This document shows positions 28,498 to 36,364 of a DNA stretch of 64,000 nt, piece after piece; the stretch's first letter is position 1; every line of letters begins with the position of its first letter. The translations under genes were made by a program, and so were the position numbers. The notes below the pieces were generated by a model. The model did no database searches, was not told where the DNA came from, and saw only the letters and a program-made list of their open reading frames with translations. Source of the DNA: JAFNAG01 sp963739235 (GTDB taxonomy: Bacteria > Acidobacteriota > UBA6911). The DNA is taken from assembly GCA_963739235.1 (NCBI GenBank), contig CAVTZY010000014.1, positions 32,235 to 96,234 of the forward strand, written 5' to 3'.

Positions 28498-28899
28498 ATG
28501 AAGATGAAACAGGTTGTGGGATATTGCGGCTACTACAGCAACAAGGCCCGGGGACAACGCCGCCTGCAACAGCAAGGCGCTGCCGGCATCATTCCCGTTG
28601 CTGTCTCCGCGCCCGCGCCCGAACCGGACGACTTCCGCCGCCACTGCAAACGCGCCTGGGCCCGGTTGATCCGCAAAGTCTGAGCCGCGGATGCGCTCGC
28701 CTGCCCCAAATGCGGCGGCCGGTTACGGATCATCAGCTTCATCGAAGACCCTGCCGTCATCGAGAAGATCTTGCGCCACCTCAAGCTCTGGGATCTCCCG
28801 GCAAGGCCCCGCCGCCCCGGGCTTGCAGAACTCTGGAAACGGATGCCGATTTTCTTGCCTGGGAGGCCGCCGACCGGCTGTTTGATGGCGTCGACTGAA
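28498..28899 (+). pseudogene. IS91-family transposase C-terminal fragment
   Basis: It encodes GYCGYYSNKARGQRR and DDFRRHCKRAWARLIRKV, then a TGA (28681) where relatives have Tyr or Cys, then LACPKCGGRLRIISFIEDPA and ILRHLKLWDLPARP. After a frameshift near 28800 it continues ETDADFLAWEAADRLFDGVD to the stop. The Cys-x2-Cys zinc ribbon and end match IS91/IS801-type transposases but differ from relics 1-3, so this is a second element type. Confidence 0.78.
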
Positions 28900-28983
28900 A
28901 CCCGCACCACGTTGCGCCGGGCGGCCTGGTGGAACGGAACCAGGCGGTCACAAGAAAGGTCTGCCCCGCTGATGACGGCAAAA

Positions 28984-29031
28984 GGGTGAGGGGAAGCGTC
29001 CCCCGAGCTCGGGGGACGCTTCCTCTCACCC
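28984..29031. repeat. 48-bp palindrome without spacer
   Basis: Two 24-base halves are reverse complements with one mismatch; the centre is CCCCCGAGCTCGGGGG. It lies about 85 bases after the IS91-type C-terminal fragment. Its arm contains GGGGGACGCT, which also lies directly beside the RAYT remnant at 35642-35651. Confidence 0.8.
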
Positions 29032-29208
29032 TTCTCGTTGACTTGCTGCCCGCGGCTTGGTGAACATCCGCTGCTTCACCTGCCCGGGGGAATAATTCCG
29101 GGTGATTTCCACCCCAAGCGCTGCTATCCTCCTCCTACCCCGAAAAAGCGAATTACTATCTTTAAGTCGGCAGAAAAATGGGTGTCCAGGTTTTGCTAGG
29201 GCGCTGTC

Positions 29209-29718
29209 TTAGGTCAGGAACCAGAGCCAATCTCCCTGAATCGTGAAGTAATTGTATGCCCCCTTAGAATTCTCTGAGAGGAAGCCGATCCACTTGCCGT
29301 CAAGATCGAACAAGTTGAAGTTCTTTTCGGCTCGAACGAAGTAACCAGTCCATTCGATCTGGCTATTGAAAAGGAGCAAGACATCAGGGTTAGCTCGCAC
29401 AGCTATCCCTACCAAGGCAAGCTTTCTGTCAAAGATGAAGTAGCCCGACCATTTTGCCTTGGTTGGATTGAGCGATGCGGTGACGTTTGGATTGATCGAG
29501 TAGTTGACCTTAGGATTGAGCGAATACGTCACCTTGGGGTTGATCGAGTAGGTGACCTTGGGGTTGATCGAGTAGGTGACGTCGGGGTTGATCGAATACG
29601 TAACGTTGGGGTTGACCGAGTAGGTGATCCGTGGGTCTCGATCAGAAGGAATTGGATCAACTGCCACCATGGGTACGGCCCCGAGCATCAGCGCGAGGCA
29701 GGCAACGGTCAATTTCAT
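29209..29718 (-). CDS. Secreted repeat protein, 4-fold beta-flower type
   Basis: The 169-residue product starts with a signal peptide (MKLTVACLALMLGAVPM). It continues with about eight tandem octapeptides of the form NPxVTYSI (residues 29-85), encoded by a nearly regular 24-bp DNA repeat at about 29470-29640. It ends with four related modules around W(S/T/I)GY/F (WSGYFIFDRK, WTGYFVRAEK, WIGFLSEN, WLWFLT). The NP-x-x-YSI repeats followed by W-G modules match proteins named 4-fold beta flower. Their biochemical role is unknown to me. The uniform repeat suggests recent expansion by slippage. No partner gene adjoins it. Confidence 0.75.
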   Translation of the reverse strand: MKLTVACLALMLGAVPMVAVDPIPSDRDPRITYSVNPNVTYSINPDVTYSINPKVTYSINPKVTYSLNPKVNYSINPNVTASLNPTKAKWSGYFIFDRKLALVGIAVRANPDVLLLFNSQIEWTGYFVRAEKNFNLFDLDGKWIGFLSENSKGAYNYFTIQGDWLWFLT

Positions 29719-30088
29719 GGATTACCTCCAGATTCGTTGCGCAGCTAAGTGTATTCCCCGGCAGCCCCGAGCGCAACGGGGGATCTGAAATGAGAGATGG
29801 CGGGCGGCGGCTACTTCTCAGTCCGCTTCTTCTCCTTACGCACGGCAGCGGCGGCGGAAGATTTGTTCGCGCGTACCGCGCGTTCTTCTGGCGTCATGGA
29901 CGCGGCGGTCTTCTTTCACCAGCGGCCGAAAGGAAAAGACGGTGGCGCTTTGGTGACGACACGGCCTGTAAACACCAACAATGCCCTCCAATGCTTTCAT
30001 AGGAGATATCCGGCTTAACCGGCACTTCGGCAAAGGTTTACGCGAGTTCCGCCAATCTACGGCGAAATGCGCTAAAGCGGCTCGAACT
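29719..30088. other. Non-coding stretch before the tRNA fragment
   Basis: Nothing coding is supported. The sequence leads into the 3' half of a tRNA at 30089. Confidence 0.45.
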
Positions 30089-30134
30089 CTCTTTCACAGC
30101 GATAACGCGGGTTCGAATCCCGCTGGAGACGCCA
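30089..30134 (+). other. 3' half of tRNA-Glu(TTC): likely attachment-site scar
   Basis: The segment reads CTCTTTCACAGCG (anticodon loop CTTTCAC, anticodon TTC at 30093-30095), TAAC, then a perfect T arm (GCGGG-TTCGAAT-CCCGC, 30106-30122) and an acceptor strand ending GACGCCA at 30134. The 5' half is absent: the bases before 30089 do not pair with the 3' anticodon stem, and no matching 5' acceptor strand is found upstream. Loss starting at the anticodon loop is what tyrosine integrases leave when an element integrates into the 3' end of a tRNA gene. Confidence 0.75.
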
Positions 30135-30244
30135 TTCGCCCCGATAGTTGTGTCCCGTTCTCCTCCTTCCCCACAGAGGAACTTTCCGCCGGGCGATTCT
30201 CGGGGACGCGGCTTGCCGGGATAAAGGCGATCCAACACCCGTAG

Positions 30245-31108
30245 CTACCGACTCCTGAATATGAACTCCCTTCTCGCAAGCGTGCTGATCAGACTGTCCT
30301 CCGACCCAAAGAGGGAAAAGGCGTTCAAGTTCATCAGTTCCAGATCTCTCAGGGCCTCCAGCCGCTCTGCAACTGGAATCGTGAACTGGAGCACCATCCC
30401 GTCTTCCCTTGCGGCATCGGTTATTACTTCATCATGGTGGCCCTGGATCAGGTAGTCCGCGGGTTGTTTCTCGACACACATCGTGTACCAGCTTTGCTGA
30501 TAGAGGTGCCGAGCATGGGACCGACCATACGGCCCCACGTAAATGAGCTCGCGCTGCGACGAAAAAATGCCGCCCGAACGACCTCGTACAAACGCGTATA
30601 CACGGACCCGGCCGGCTTCACTGGTCACGGCAGTGTCAAACGCAAAAAAAGCAGCCACGTAGGGCGAGGCAGTCCAGTCAAGTAGCGGTGAGGGAAATCC
30701 GTGATGTCTGATGTATAGAAGAAACTCGTAGATCTCCTCCTGGCTCGTCAGGATACTGGTGAGCCGGTCTGGGTCACCCTCCCCGACCATTTCCTTTAAT
30801 TCACCATAATCGGGAACGTTTTCCCATCGCCTGCCTGTAAACATTTCGACGGCGCTCTTACACGCGGCCGCCTTACGGTAGTACTGTAGGAAACTTCGAT
30901 CCAGGTCGGAATGTTCGCCCTGATAGAAGCGCTCCAGCGTGGTTTGCAGATGCCAGCCGCTCGTGGCAAGGCCTCGGAACAACGGAGGCGGCCACCGGTC
31001 CCGGCATGTACGGGCCAGGCACCGGACCTCTTCCAGATATTCAGACCAACAGCTGAGAGGCTTTTCGATCATATTCTGTTTTATCGACACTGACGCTTTC
31101 CTTATCAC
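30245..31108 (-). CDS. FRG-domain protein
   Basis: GTG 31108 is preferred as start because AGGAG lies six bases upstream; the frame is open to 31135. The 287-residue product shows the FRG signature: PPLFRGLATSGWHLQTTLER, then RHHGFPSPLLDWTASPYVAA followed by FFAF, and SRELIYVGPYG-like strands. The domain is named for the conserved Phe-Arg-Gly and is frequent in mobile and defence-associated regions of bacteria. Its activity is not established to my knowledge. It is transcribed alone, towards the tRNA fragment. Confidence 0.8.
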   Translation of the reverse strand: MIRKASVSIKQNMIEKPLSCWSEYLEEVRCLARTCRDRWPPPLFRGLATSGWHLQTTLERFYQGEHSDLDRSFLQYYRKAAACKSAVEMFTGRRWENVPDYGELKEMVGEGDPDRLTSILTSQEEIYEFLLYIRHHGFPSPLLDWTASPYVAAFFAFDTAVTSEAGRVRVYAFVRGRSGGIFSSQRELIYVGPYGRSHARHLYQQSWYTMCVEKQPADYLIQGHHDEVITDAAREDGMVLQFTIPVAERLEALRDLELMNLNAFSLFGSEDSLISTLARREFIFRSR

Positions 31109-31392
31109 AGGGTACTCCTGTGAACTCCCGGCCACATCAACCCGCGCGGAAAGACGGGCGTTGTGGACGATAAACGTTGGGACTTATCGGAGGCGACGGA
31201 TCGAAACAAGCTGCCTGTGCGGACTCGCGAGCCCGCCTGAGCATTGATCTTCAGCTTCCGATATCGAGTGACATGTCACCTTCGAGGGCTGTACCCCTAC
31301 TGCTGCAGCATCTTATACCGAAACTGTCCCGCGCGGCATCTCTTTTGGGTACACGCCTCCTTACTGCAGAGCAGATTGGCAGCCTCGGCTCA

Positions 31393-31415
31393 GGGATAGT
31401 AAAAATAAGCTGCCG
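31393..31415. repeat. Recurrent 23-bp border, occurrence 4
   Basis: It is the same sequence as at 14281, with the same downstream IS91-type terminus. Confidence 0.9.
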
Positions 31416-32120
31416 AATTGTCTTTGCGCCTGCTGAATGCGTCGCCTGCAGTTTCTGATAAAAGGTTATCTGTCAACCTGCGCAGCATCTGGTAGGCAGT
31501 ATAATCCAGACAAATCTGCAAGATACAGGATTCCGGGCGCACCTCCGGCCCAGCTTTGCTCTCTGATTAAGAAATATCGTGATCGGCAGTCGCCAGTATT
31601 GCCGGAGCGATGGGTGGGGGTCTGGAAGGGAGGCCGAGGCAGATCAGGATCTTCCTGATTGCATCGGGTGGATGGATGGCTGCAAGTATCCTGGTGCGTG
31701 CGCCACAGCGGGGGCATTTTAAAACGTCGATCAAGAAAATTCTTCTGAGAAGTTCTGCCCAAGAGTAATTTCTGGGCCGGCATCTCCGTATCTCATTCAC
31801 ATTGGCAGCGGCGGCGGTCGAGGCCTGCTTTTTTGCCGGGCAGCCGCGATGAGAGAACGGCCCTTCGGCTTCTGATTCCGGAACGATCAGGGACCTGAAG
31901 GCAGCGGAGGGAGCCAAGATCCCATGATACCTGGTGAGATTGAACTTCGGTGGCGGCACGAGCGCTGCCAGCTTCTCTACCAATTCCAAGGGTTCATAGA
32001 TCACGTGGGAAGTTCCGTCGCGCCATCGGTGCTTGAGGTGATAGAGGAGCCTGCCGTCCGGCAGGAGTCTGGGCTCGATGCTTTCTAACCCCGCTGTGCG
32101 CCTCGGACCTCCAGGGACGA
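31393..32120 (-). mobile_element. IS91-family relic 3 (transposase C-terminal half)
   Basis: Positions 31393-31988 are collinear with relic 1. The minus strand then extends further into authentic IS91 transposase (RLLPDGRLLYHLKHRWRDGT, SHVIYEPLELVEKL), running open up to about 32110, where it is cut next to the stop of the kinase gene. The transposase N-terminal half is missing, so it is not active by itself. Confidence 0.8.
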
Positions 32121-32141
32121 TGCAGATCGTGCCTAGCCTGC

Positions 32142-34781
32142 TTACTTATTTCCGGTGGGGACGAGGCGCTTTAGTTCTTCAAACCAATTCAAAACCACGT
32201 TGATTTGAAGCTCCCTGGCTTCATCCAGGTTTTTCAGCATGACAAACCTGGGCGGGTCGCCCGTAATATCGCACGTGCGGAACCGGGTGCTGGTGATCAG
32301 GTCGTTTGTTTCGAAAACCGGCCTGGGTGCGGACACGGCGAACTGCGGCACGGTCTTCACAGTGGCACTCATAAGAGTCCTGCCGTGAAAATAGAATAGC
32401 TCGCCCCCTTTCGGATTCCACAGCGGTTCCACCCCGCCGCCCGTCGAGATCTTTCGACGTTGTCCATCTCCCTTGCTGGGCTGAATGTAGACATCGAAAT
32501 CACCAGCCTCGTTCGAGATGTACGCAATCCACAAACCGTCCGGAGAAAAAGCCGGCTGGCGCTCATGAAACTGTGTGGACGCGAATCTGCGTGTTGAGGC
32601 TTGACCTTGGCCAGAAATGGATAGCAGCCAGATGTCATCCCCCGTTTGGCTTTCCTCCACGAAGGCCAGTGTTTTTCCGTCAGGGCTCCAAGAAATCGGG
32701 TAAACAGGATGGTCACCCGCATACAGCTCCACTTCAGGCCCGGTGCCGTCCGCAGATCGCTCGTAAATAGCCGTTGGGCCCTTTCGATTCGAAGCGAAAG
32801 TGATGCGTCTACCGTCGGGAGACCAAGCGGGATTCCTGTCCAACGCTGCATCGGAGGTGATCCGGGTCTGAGTGTTCAACGACATATCATAAACCCAGAT
32901 GTCGTCATCCTTGGCGAGCGCCAGTCTGGTGCCGTCAGGAGACACTCTCAACTCACCAGCGATCGCTTCTGATTTCATGATTGGTTCGAGATTGCCCTTG
33001 TGATCCATCCATACAACGTCCAGTCTACGCCTTATATTGCCACCCGATATATATACGAGCGTTCCATCCTCGGACAGGTCGTAGCGCGCGCGGCCTTCTC
33101 GGTCAGTCATGACACCTTCCAATACCGTTTTCGCGGAACCGGTCGGCGTGAGGCTTTGCATTTCGAACGGCACGGCAAGCAGATTGCCGGACCGGGCGTA
33201 AACGACATGGCCGGTCGAAGCGTATCGTGGGCATGAACCCCCTGAAACGACTGATTTCTTCTCCCTCGTTTTCAATGAAAGCGCAACAATCCTGGCATCG
33301 TCGAATGATGCACATTCGGTTGTCAGCATCGCAAACAATACCGCACTGCCATCCGGAAGATTGCTGGGCCAGCGATAACTTCGCTCTCCTTTGGCAAAAT
33401 CAGGCGCGGCCAGCAAAACACGTTCGCCACCCTGTGACGAAACTTGCCAGAGTCCCATGGCGGCGCCCGGAACAAACACGACTGCGTCATTTGGGAGCCA
33501 AGCCGCACCGCTTGCACCGGGCGAATCACTCAGGGTAATGGAAGCTCCCGTCGTGAGCAGTATCTTCATGAGCTTGCCGCCGCCTTGGAAGCCCATCCAC
33601 TCGGAATTGCCGGATATAAATGGGTTCGAAGCCTCCTGAGCATCCCAAACGCGTACCGCATTCAACTGATCCATCGGGCGCCGGAAGAGTCGGCCGTCGG
33701 CCGAATAGGCCAGTTCGGCCCCATTCGGGGATATGGCAACTCCCGCTGAACTGGGTGATTTGACTGTGCCCATAGAGACCGTGAATCTCCTCACCGGCCT
33801 GCCAGAATCTGGCCGTCTCAGTTGGGCAGAGAAGATAACGGCAATGAGGATCGCGACGCAGAATAAGACCAGAACCCAAGGGAGCACCAGACGCCATTGA
33901 GTCTTGATCAATGGTGGTGTAGGTGTGGATAATGGACGCGAAGTTTCGCATAGCTCAAGTCGTGCATCCCCGATATCGCGCAACCGGTGGTTCGGATCTT
34001 TTTGCAGGCATCGGCGAAGAACGAACTGCACATGAGCAGGCGTGTCGGCGGGAAGCAGATTCCAGTCGGGATCCCCTTTCAGGATTGCTGCTATTATTTC
34101 GGTAACAGTGTCCCCCGCGAAGGCGTTCTTCCCGGTCAAACACTCATACAACAGGCAGCCGAACGCCCATATGTCCGTTCGCTTGTCTACGGTTCTCCCC
34201 TTTGCCTGCTCGGGGCTCATGTACGCGGCAGTACCAAGAATCACTCCGGCTTGGGTCATTACTTCAGTGATGGTCGGGGATTGTTCGGTGGCAACCGCTT
34301 CGGCTTCCGCCTGGAATGCCTTCGCGAGACCGAAGTCGAGGATTTTGACCTTGCCTTCCGGAGTCAGCTTTATGTTGGCAGGCTTTAAATCACGGTGGAT
34401 GATTCCTTTCTCGTGTGCGGCTTCCAGTCCTTCAGCGATCTGGCGGCAGACCTCCAAGGCTTCGTCGACCGGCAAAGGGCCTCTTGAGATGCGCTGTGCG
34501 AGCGTTTCGCCCTCAACAAGTTCCAAGACCAGGAGAGGGCTTGAATCGGTCCTTTCCAGCCCATGTATGGCGGCGATGTTCGGGTGATTGAGCGATGCGA
34601 GCAGCTTCGCTTCACGGTCGAAGCGGGCCAACCGTTCCGGGTCTCTGACAAATGCATCGGGCAGAACCTTGACGGCAACCCGGCGATCCAGATTCGTATC
34701 TTCGGCGAGAAAAACTTCGCCCATTCCTCCCTGGCCTAGCTTCTCAATGATCCGGTAGTGCGAGATGGTGCTGCCAATCAT
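32142..34781 (-). CDS. Ser/Thr protein kinase with TolB-like beta-propeller
   Basis: ATG 34781 gives the family-typical start MIGSTISHYRIIEKLGQGGM and an 879-residue product; ATG 34796 and GTG 34811 are in-frame alternatives. The N-terminal Hanks kinase has GQGGMGEV, catalytic Lys38, HRDLKPAN with Asp131, DFGLAK with Asp149 and a YMSPEQ activation-segment end. A single membrane helix follows (LPWVLVLFCVAILIAVIF, about 300-318). The outer part is a PD40/WD40-like propeller with repeated SPDG motifs (ELRVSPDGTRLALAKDDD, PAWSPDGRRITFASN, SWSPDGKTLAFVEE, AFSPDGLWIAYISN). This architecture is abundant in Acidobacteria and is thought to sense extracytoplasmic ligands. It stands alone in its direction. 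Confidence 0.9.
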   Translation of the reverse strand: MIGSTISHYRIIEKLGQGGMGEVFLAEDTNLDRRVAVKVLPDAFVRDPERLARFDREAKLLASLNHPNIAAIHGLERTDSSPLLVLELVEGETLAQRISRGPLPVDEALEVCRQIAEGLEAAHEKGIIHRDLKPANIKLTPEGKVKILDFGLAKAFQAEAEAVATEQSPTITEVMTQAGVILGTAAYMSPEQAKGRTVDKRTDIWAFGCLLYECLTGKNAFAGDTVTEIIAAILKGDPDWNLLPADTPAHVQFVLRRCLQKDPNHRLRDIGDARLELCETSRPLSTPTPPLIKTQWRLVLPWVLVLFCVAILIAVIFSAQLRRPDSGRPVRRFTVSMGTVKSPSSAGVAISPNGAELAYSADGRLFRRPMDQLNAVRVWDAQEASNPFISGNSEWMGFQGGGKLMKILLTTGASITLSDSPGASGAAWLPNDAVVFVPGAAMGLWQVSSQGGERVLLAAPDFAKGERSYRWPSNLPDGSAVLFAMLTTECASFDDARIVALSLKTREKKSVVSGGSCPRYASTGHVVYARSGNLLAVPFEMQSLTPTGSAKTVLEGVMTDREGRARYDLSEDGTLVYISGGNIRRRLDVVWMDHKGNLEPIMKSEAIAGELRVSPDGTRLALAKDDDIWVYDMSLNTQTRITSDAALDRNPAWSPDGRRITFASNRKGPTAIYERSADGTGPEVELYAGDHPVYPISWSPDGKTLAFVEESQTGDDIWLLSISGQGQASTRRFASTQFHERQPAFSPDGLWIAYISNEAGDFDVYIQPSKGDGQRRKISTGGGVEPLWNPKGGELFYFHGRTLMSATVKTVPQFAVSAPRPVFETNDLITSTRFRTCDITGDPPRFVMLKNLDEARELQINVVLNWFEELKRLVPTGNK

Positions 34782-35260
34782 GGAGAGTCCATCCATACTC
34801 AATTCGCACACTGCAATCAGAACGACCCGAAGTTGCTGTCATTATAGTCGGCTGGCCCAGGCCCGCATAGTTTAATCCTGCAGCACTTGCGCGAATGCGT
34901 CGACTACGGGAAACTGGCACGCTCCCAAACGGCAATATGGGAAGTAGCGGAGCCAGGCGGCCGCATTATGACCTATCACATAACTTGACGGCCCGACTCA
35001 TAGGCAGCCACCGATTGCCCCTGCGGAAATACATATCTGCTTCAAGAACGAAGAGGCGGCATGAAAAGCGATGTGAAACGGCTGGCGAAAGCCGTCAAAA
35101 AGCATCGAATTCTGGGAAGGGTGCAACAGCGACGAAGCCCGCGTGAACTGCGGGTGCCATTGCGTTTTCAGTGAGGTGGGGACTTTGTTTAAAAGTGGTT
35201 CGGTGTCACTCTCGCCGCCTCTGATCGATGATCGGGAATCGGCATCTTTCAAACAGAACG
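34782..35260. other. Intergenic stretch, nothing recognised
   Basis: No gene, RNA or strong repeat was found between the kinase start and the terminase remnant. Confidence 0.4.
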
Positions 35261-35612
35261 TCAGTCGATGCCCCTCGCGAGCTCGGCCCACATTCCGTTA
35301 TCCTCACCTTCAATCTTCTTCGCCGCGCTGACGCGGCTTCGCGATGAGGGGGTCATGCCGAACTCCGTCAGGAACGCCTTCACGCGCTTGAGCGCCTGGT
35401 TGGCCAGCACGACGTAGGGGTTGAGGATCGGATAGCCGCTCGGCGCCTTGACGAGCATTCCGGTCTTGCGGACCTGCTCCGTCGCCTCGAGGTATTCCGC
35501 CCAGGATTGGCACAGCCCGATAAGCGCCAGATCATCCACCTCCGTCAGCACCCCGATGCGTTCCAGCTTCCGGCCGATCCTGGAGTATTCCTTTCGCGCA
35601 GTGCCTTCGAGG
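35261..35612 (-). pseudogene. Phage P27-family terminase small subunit, remnant
   Basis: The frame reads KEYSRIGRKLERIGVLTEVD, LALIGLCQSWAEYLEATEQV, GYPILNPYVVLANQALKRVK and FLTEFGMTPSSRSRV. This is the conserved body of P27-type small terminases, which recognise phage DNA for packaging. The gene start is missing: upstream codons run into a simple GGGAATA repeat (35613-35638). No large subunit or other phage gene is present, so it is an isolated prophage relic. Confidence 0.78.
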
Positions 35613-35654
35613 GAATAGGGGAATAGGGAATAGGTAGGAATGGGGGACGCTACC

Positions 35655-35789
35655 CTATTTAGGCTTGGTTTTTCTTGGCCGCCCGACCGGCCTTGCCTGC
35701 AGCCTGCGGCCCAGCTTCGCCGCCAATCTCGTTATGAACCGCTTGCTGCCAACCGGCCGTCCCGTCCGCGTGTGCAGCCGGAGCCTGAA
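35655..35789 (-). pseudogene. REP-associated tyrosine transposase (RAYT), C-terminal remnant
   Basis: The last 42 codons read RLHTRTGRPVGSKRFITRL and GRRLQARPVGRPRKTKPK, the conserved basic tail of RAYT (Y1-type) transposases. The catalytic HUH/Tyr domain is absent. GGGGGACGCT lies immediately beyond the stop (35642-35651), a motif also found in the 48-bp palindrome at 28984, and TAGCCTGTCACC lies at about 35926, matching the palindrome at 19147. Confidence 0.65.
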
Positions 35790-36364
35790 GGCATTGGGTC
35801 GCGGTAGGAATGCCGGTCGCCCGGCACCCCCCGCACAGATCCGTACGGGCACTGCTAGTGCATACGGCTCCTACCTCGGATGCTTGGCGTTGAAGCTCTC
35901 AAGTGCCAAGAGTTCGGGAGTTGCGTAGCCTGTCACCCGAACTTGTCCACCGAGGTTCCTGTCTCCCTCTTTCGTGGCACTAAGATGCAGCACCTCCCCC
36001 GGCTTCAGAGGATGCTTTTACCACAGGTATGCTTTTATTCTCTTGACAACGGAGTCAGTATGAGTTTAGAAAGATCACAATCTGATTTTTTCCCAGCTTT
36101 GGGCGGGTTCGGGCTTAATACTTAGTAATGTCGTTCGGAAATTCGGTGGTGTGTTTTTTCGCGACCTTCTTCCAGGTTCACGTCCCTCTTGGTCGCTAAG
36201 ATCCACGATGAATGGGCGCTGTTTCGGTATTTATGTGCTCCAGATCAAGCCCAATTTAAGCGGGAAGCCGATACAACCCCAGTCAAAATCCGTCACCGTA
36301 TTCAAGAATGCCGTGCTTAGTCAGTCCGTAGGACGGTGTGGTTATTCCAACCAGAGGAGGGTCA
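35790..36364. other. Leader region of the TonB receptor gene
   Basis: No gene is supported. TTGACA at 36043-36048 could be a -35 element but lacks a convincing -10. Positions 35800-35880 resemble short stretches seen near mobile elements, but I could not identify them. Confidence 0.4.

Noticed and set aside
29470..29640. Tandem DNA repeat as a separate non-coding element
   Set aside because: It lies in frame inside the beta-flower protein gene and codes the octapeptides, so it is not an independent feature.
35795..35880. Group II intron 3' remnant
   Set aside because: The stretch with GCCGGTCGCCCGGCACC recalls sequence near some intron reverse transcriptases, but no domain V hairpin or maturase was found.
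36043..36071. Sigma-70 promoter for the TonB receptor
   Set aside because: TTGACA is good but the sequence 17 bases on (TTAGAA) matches a -10 poorly.
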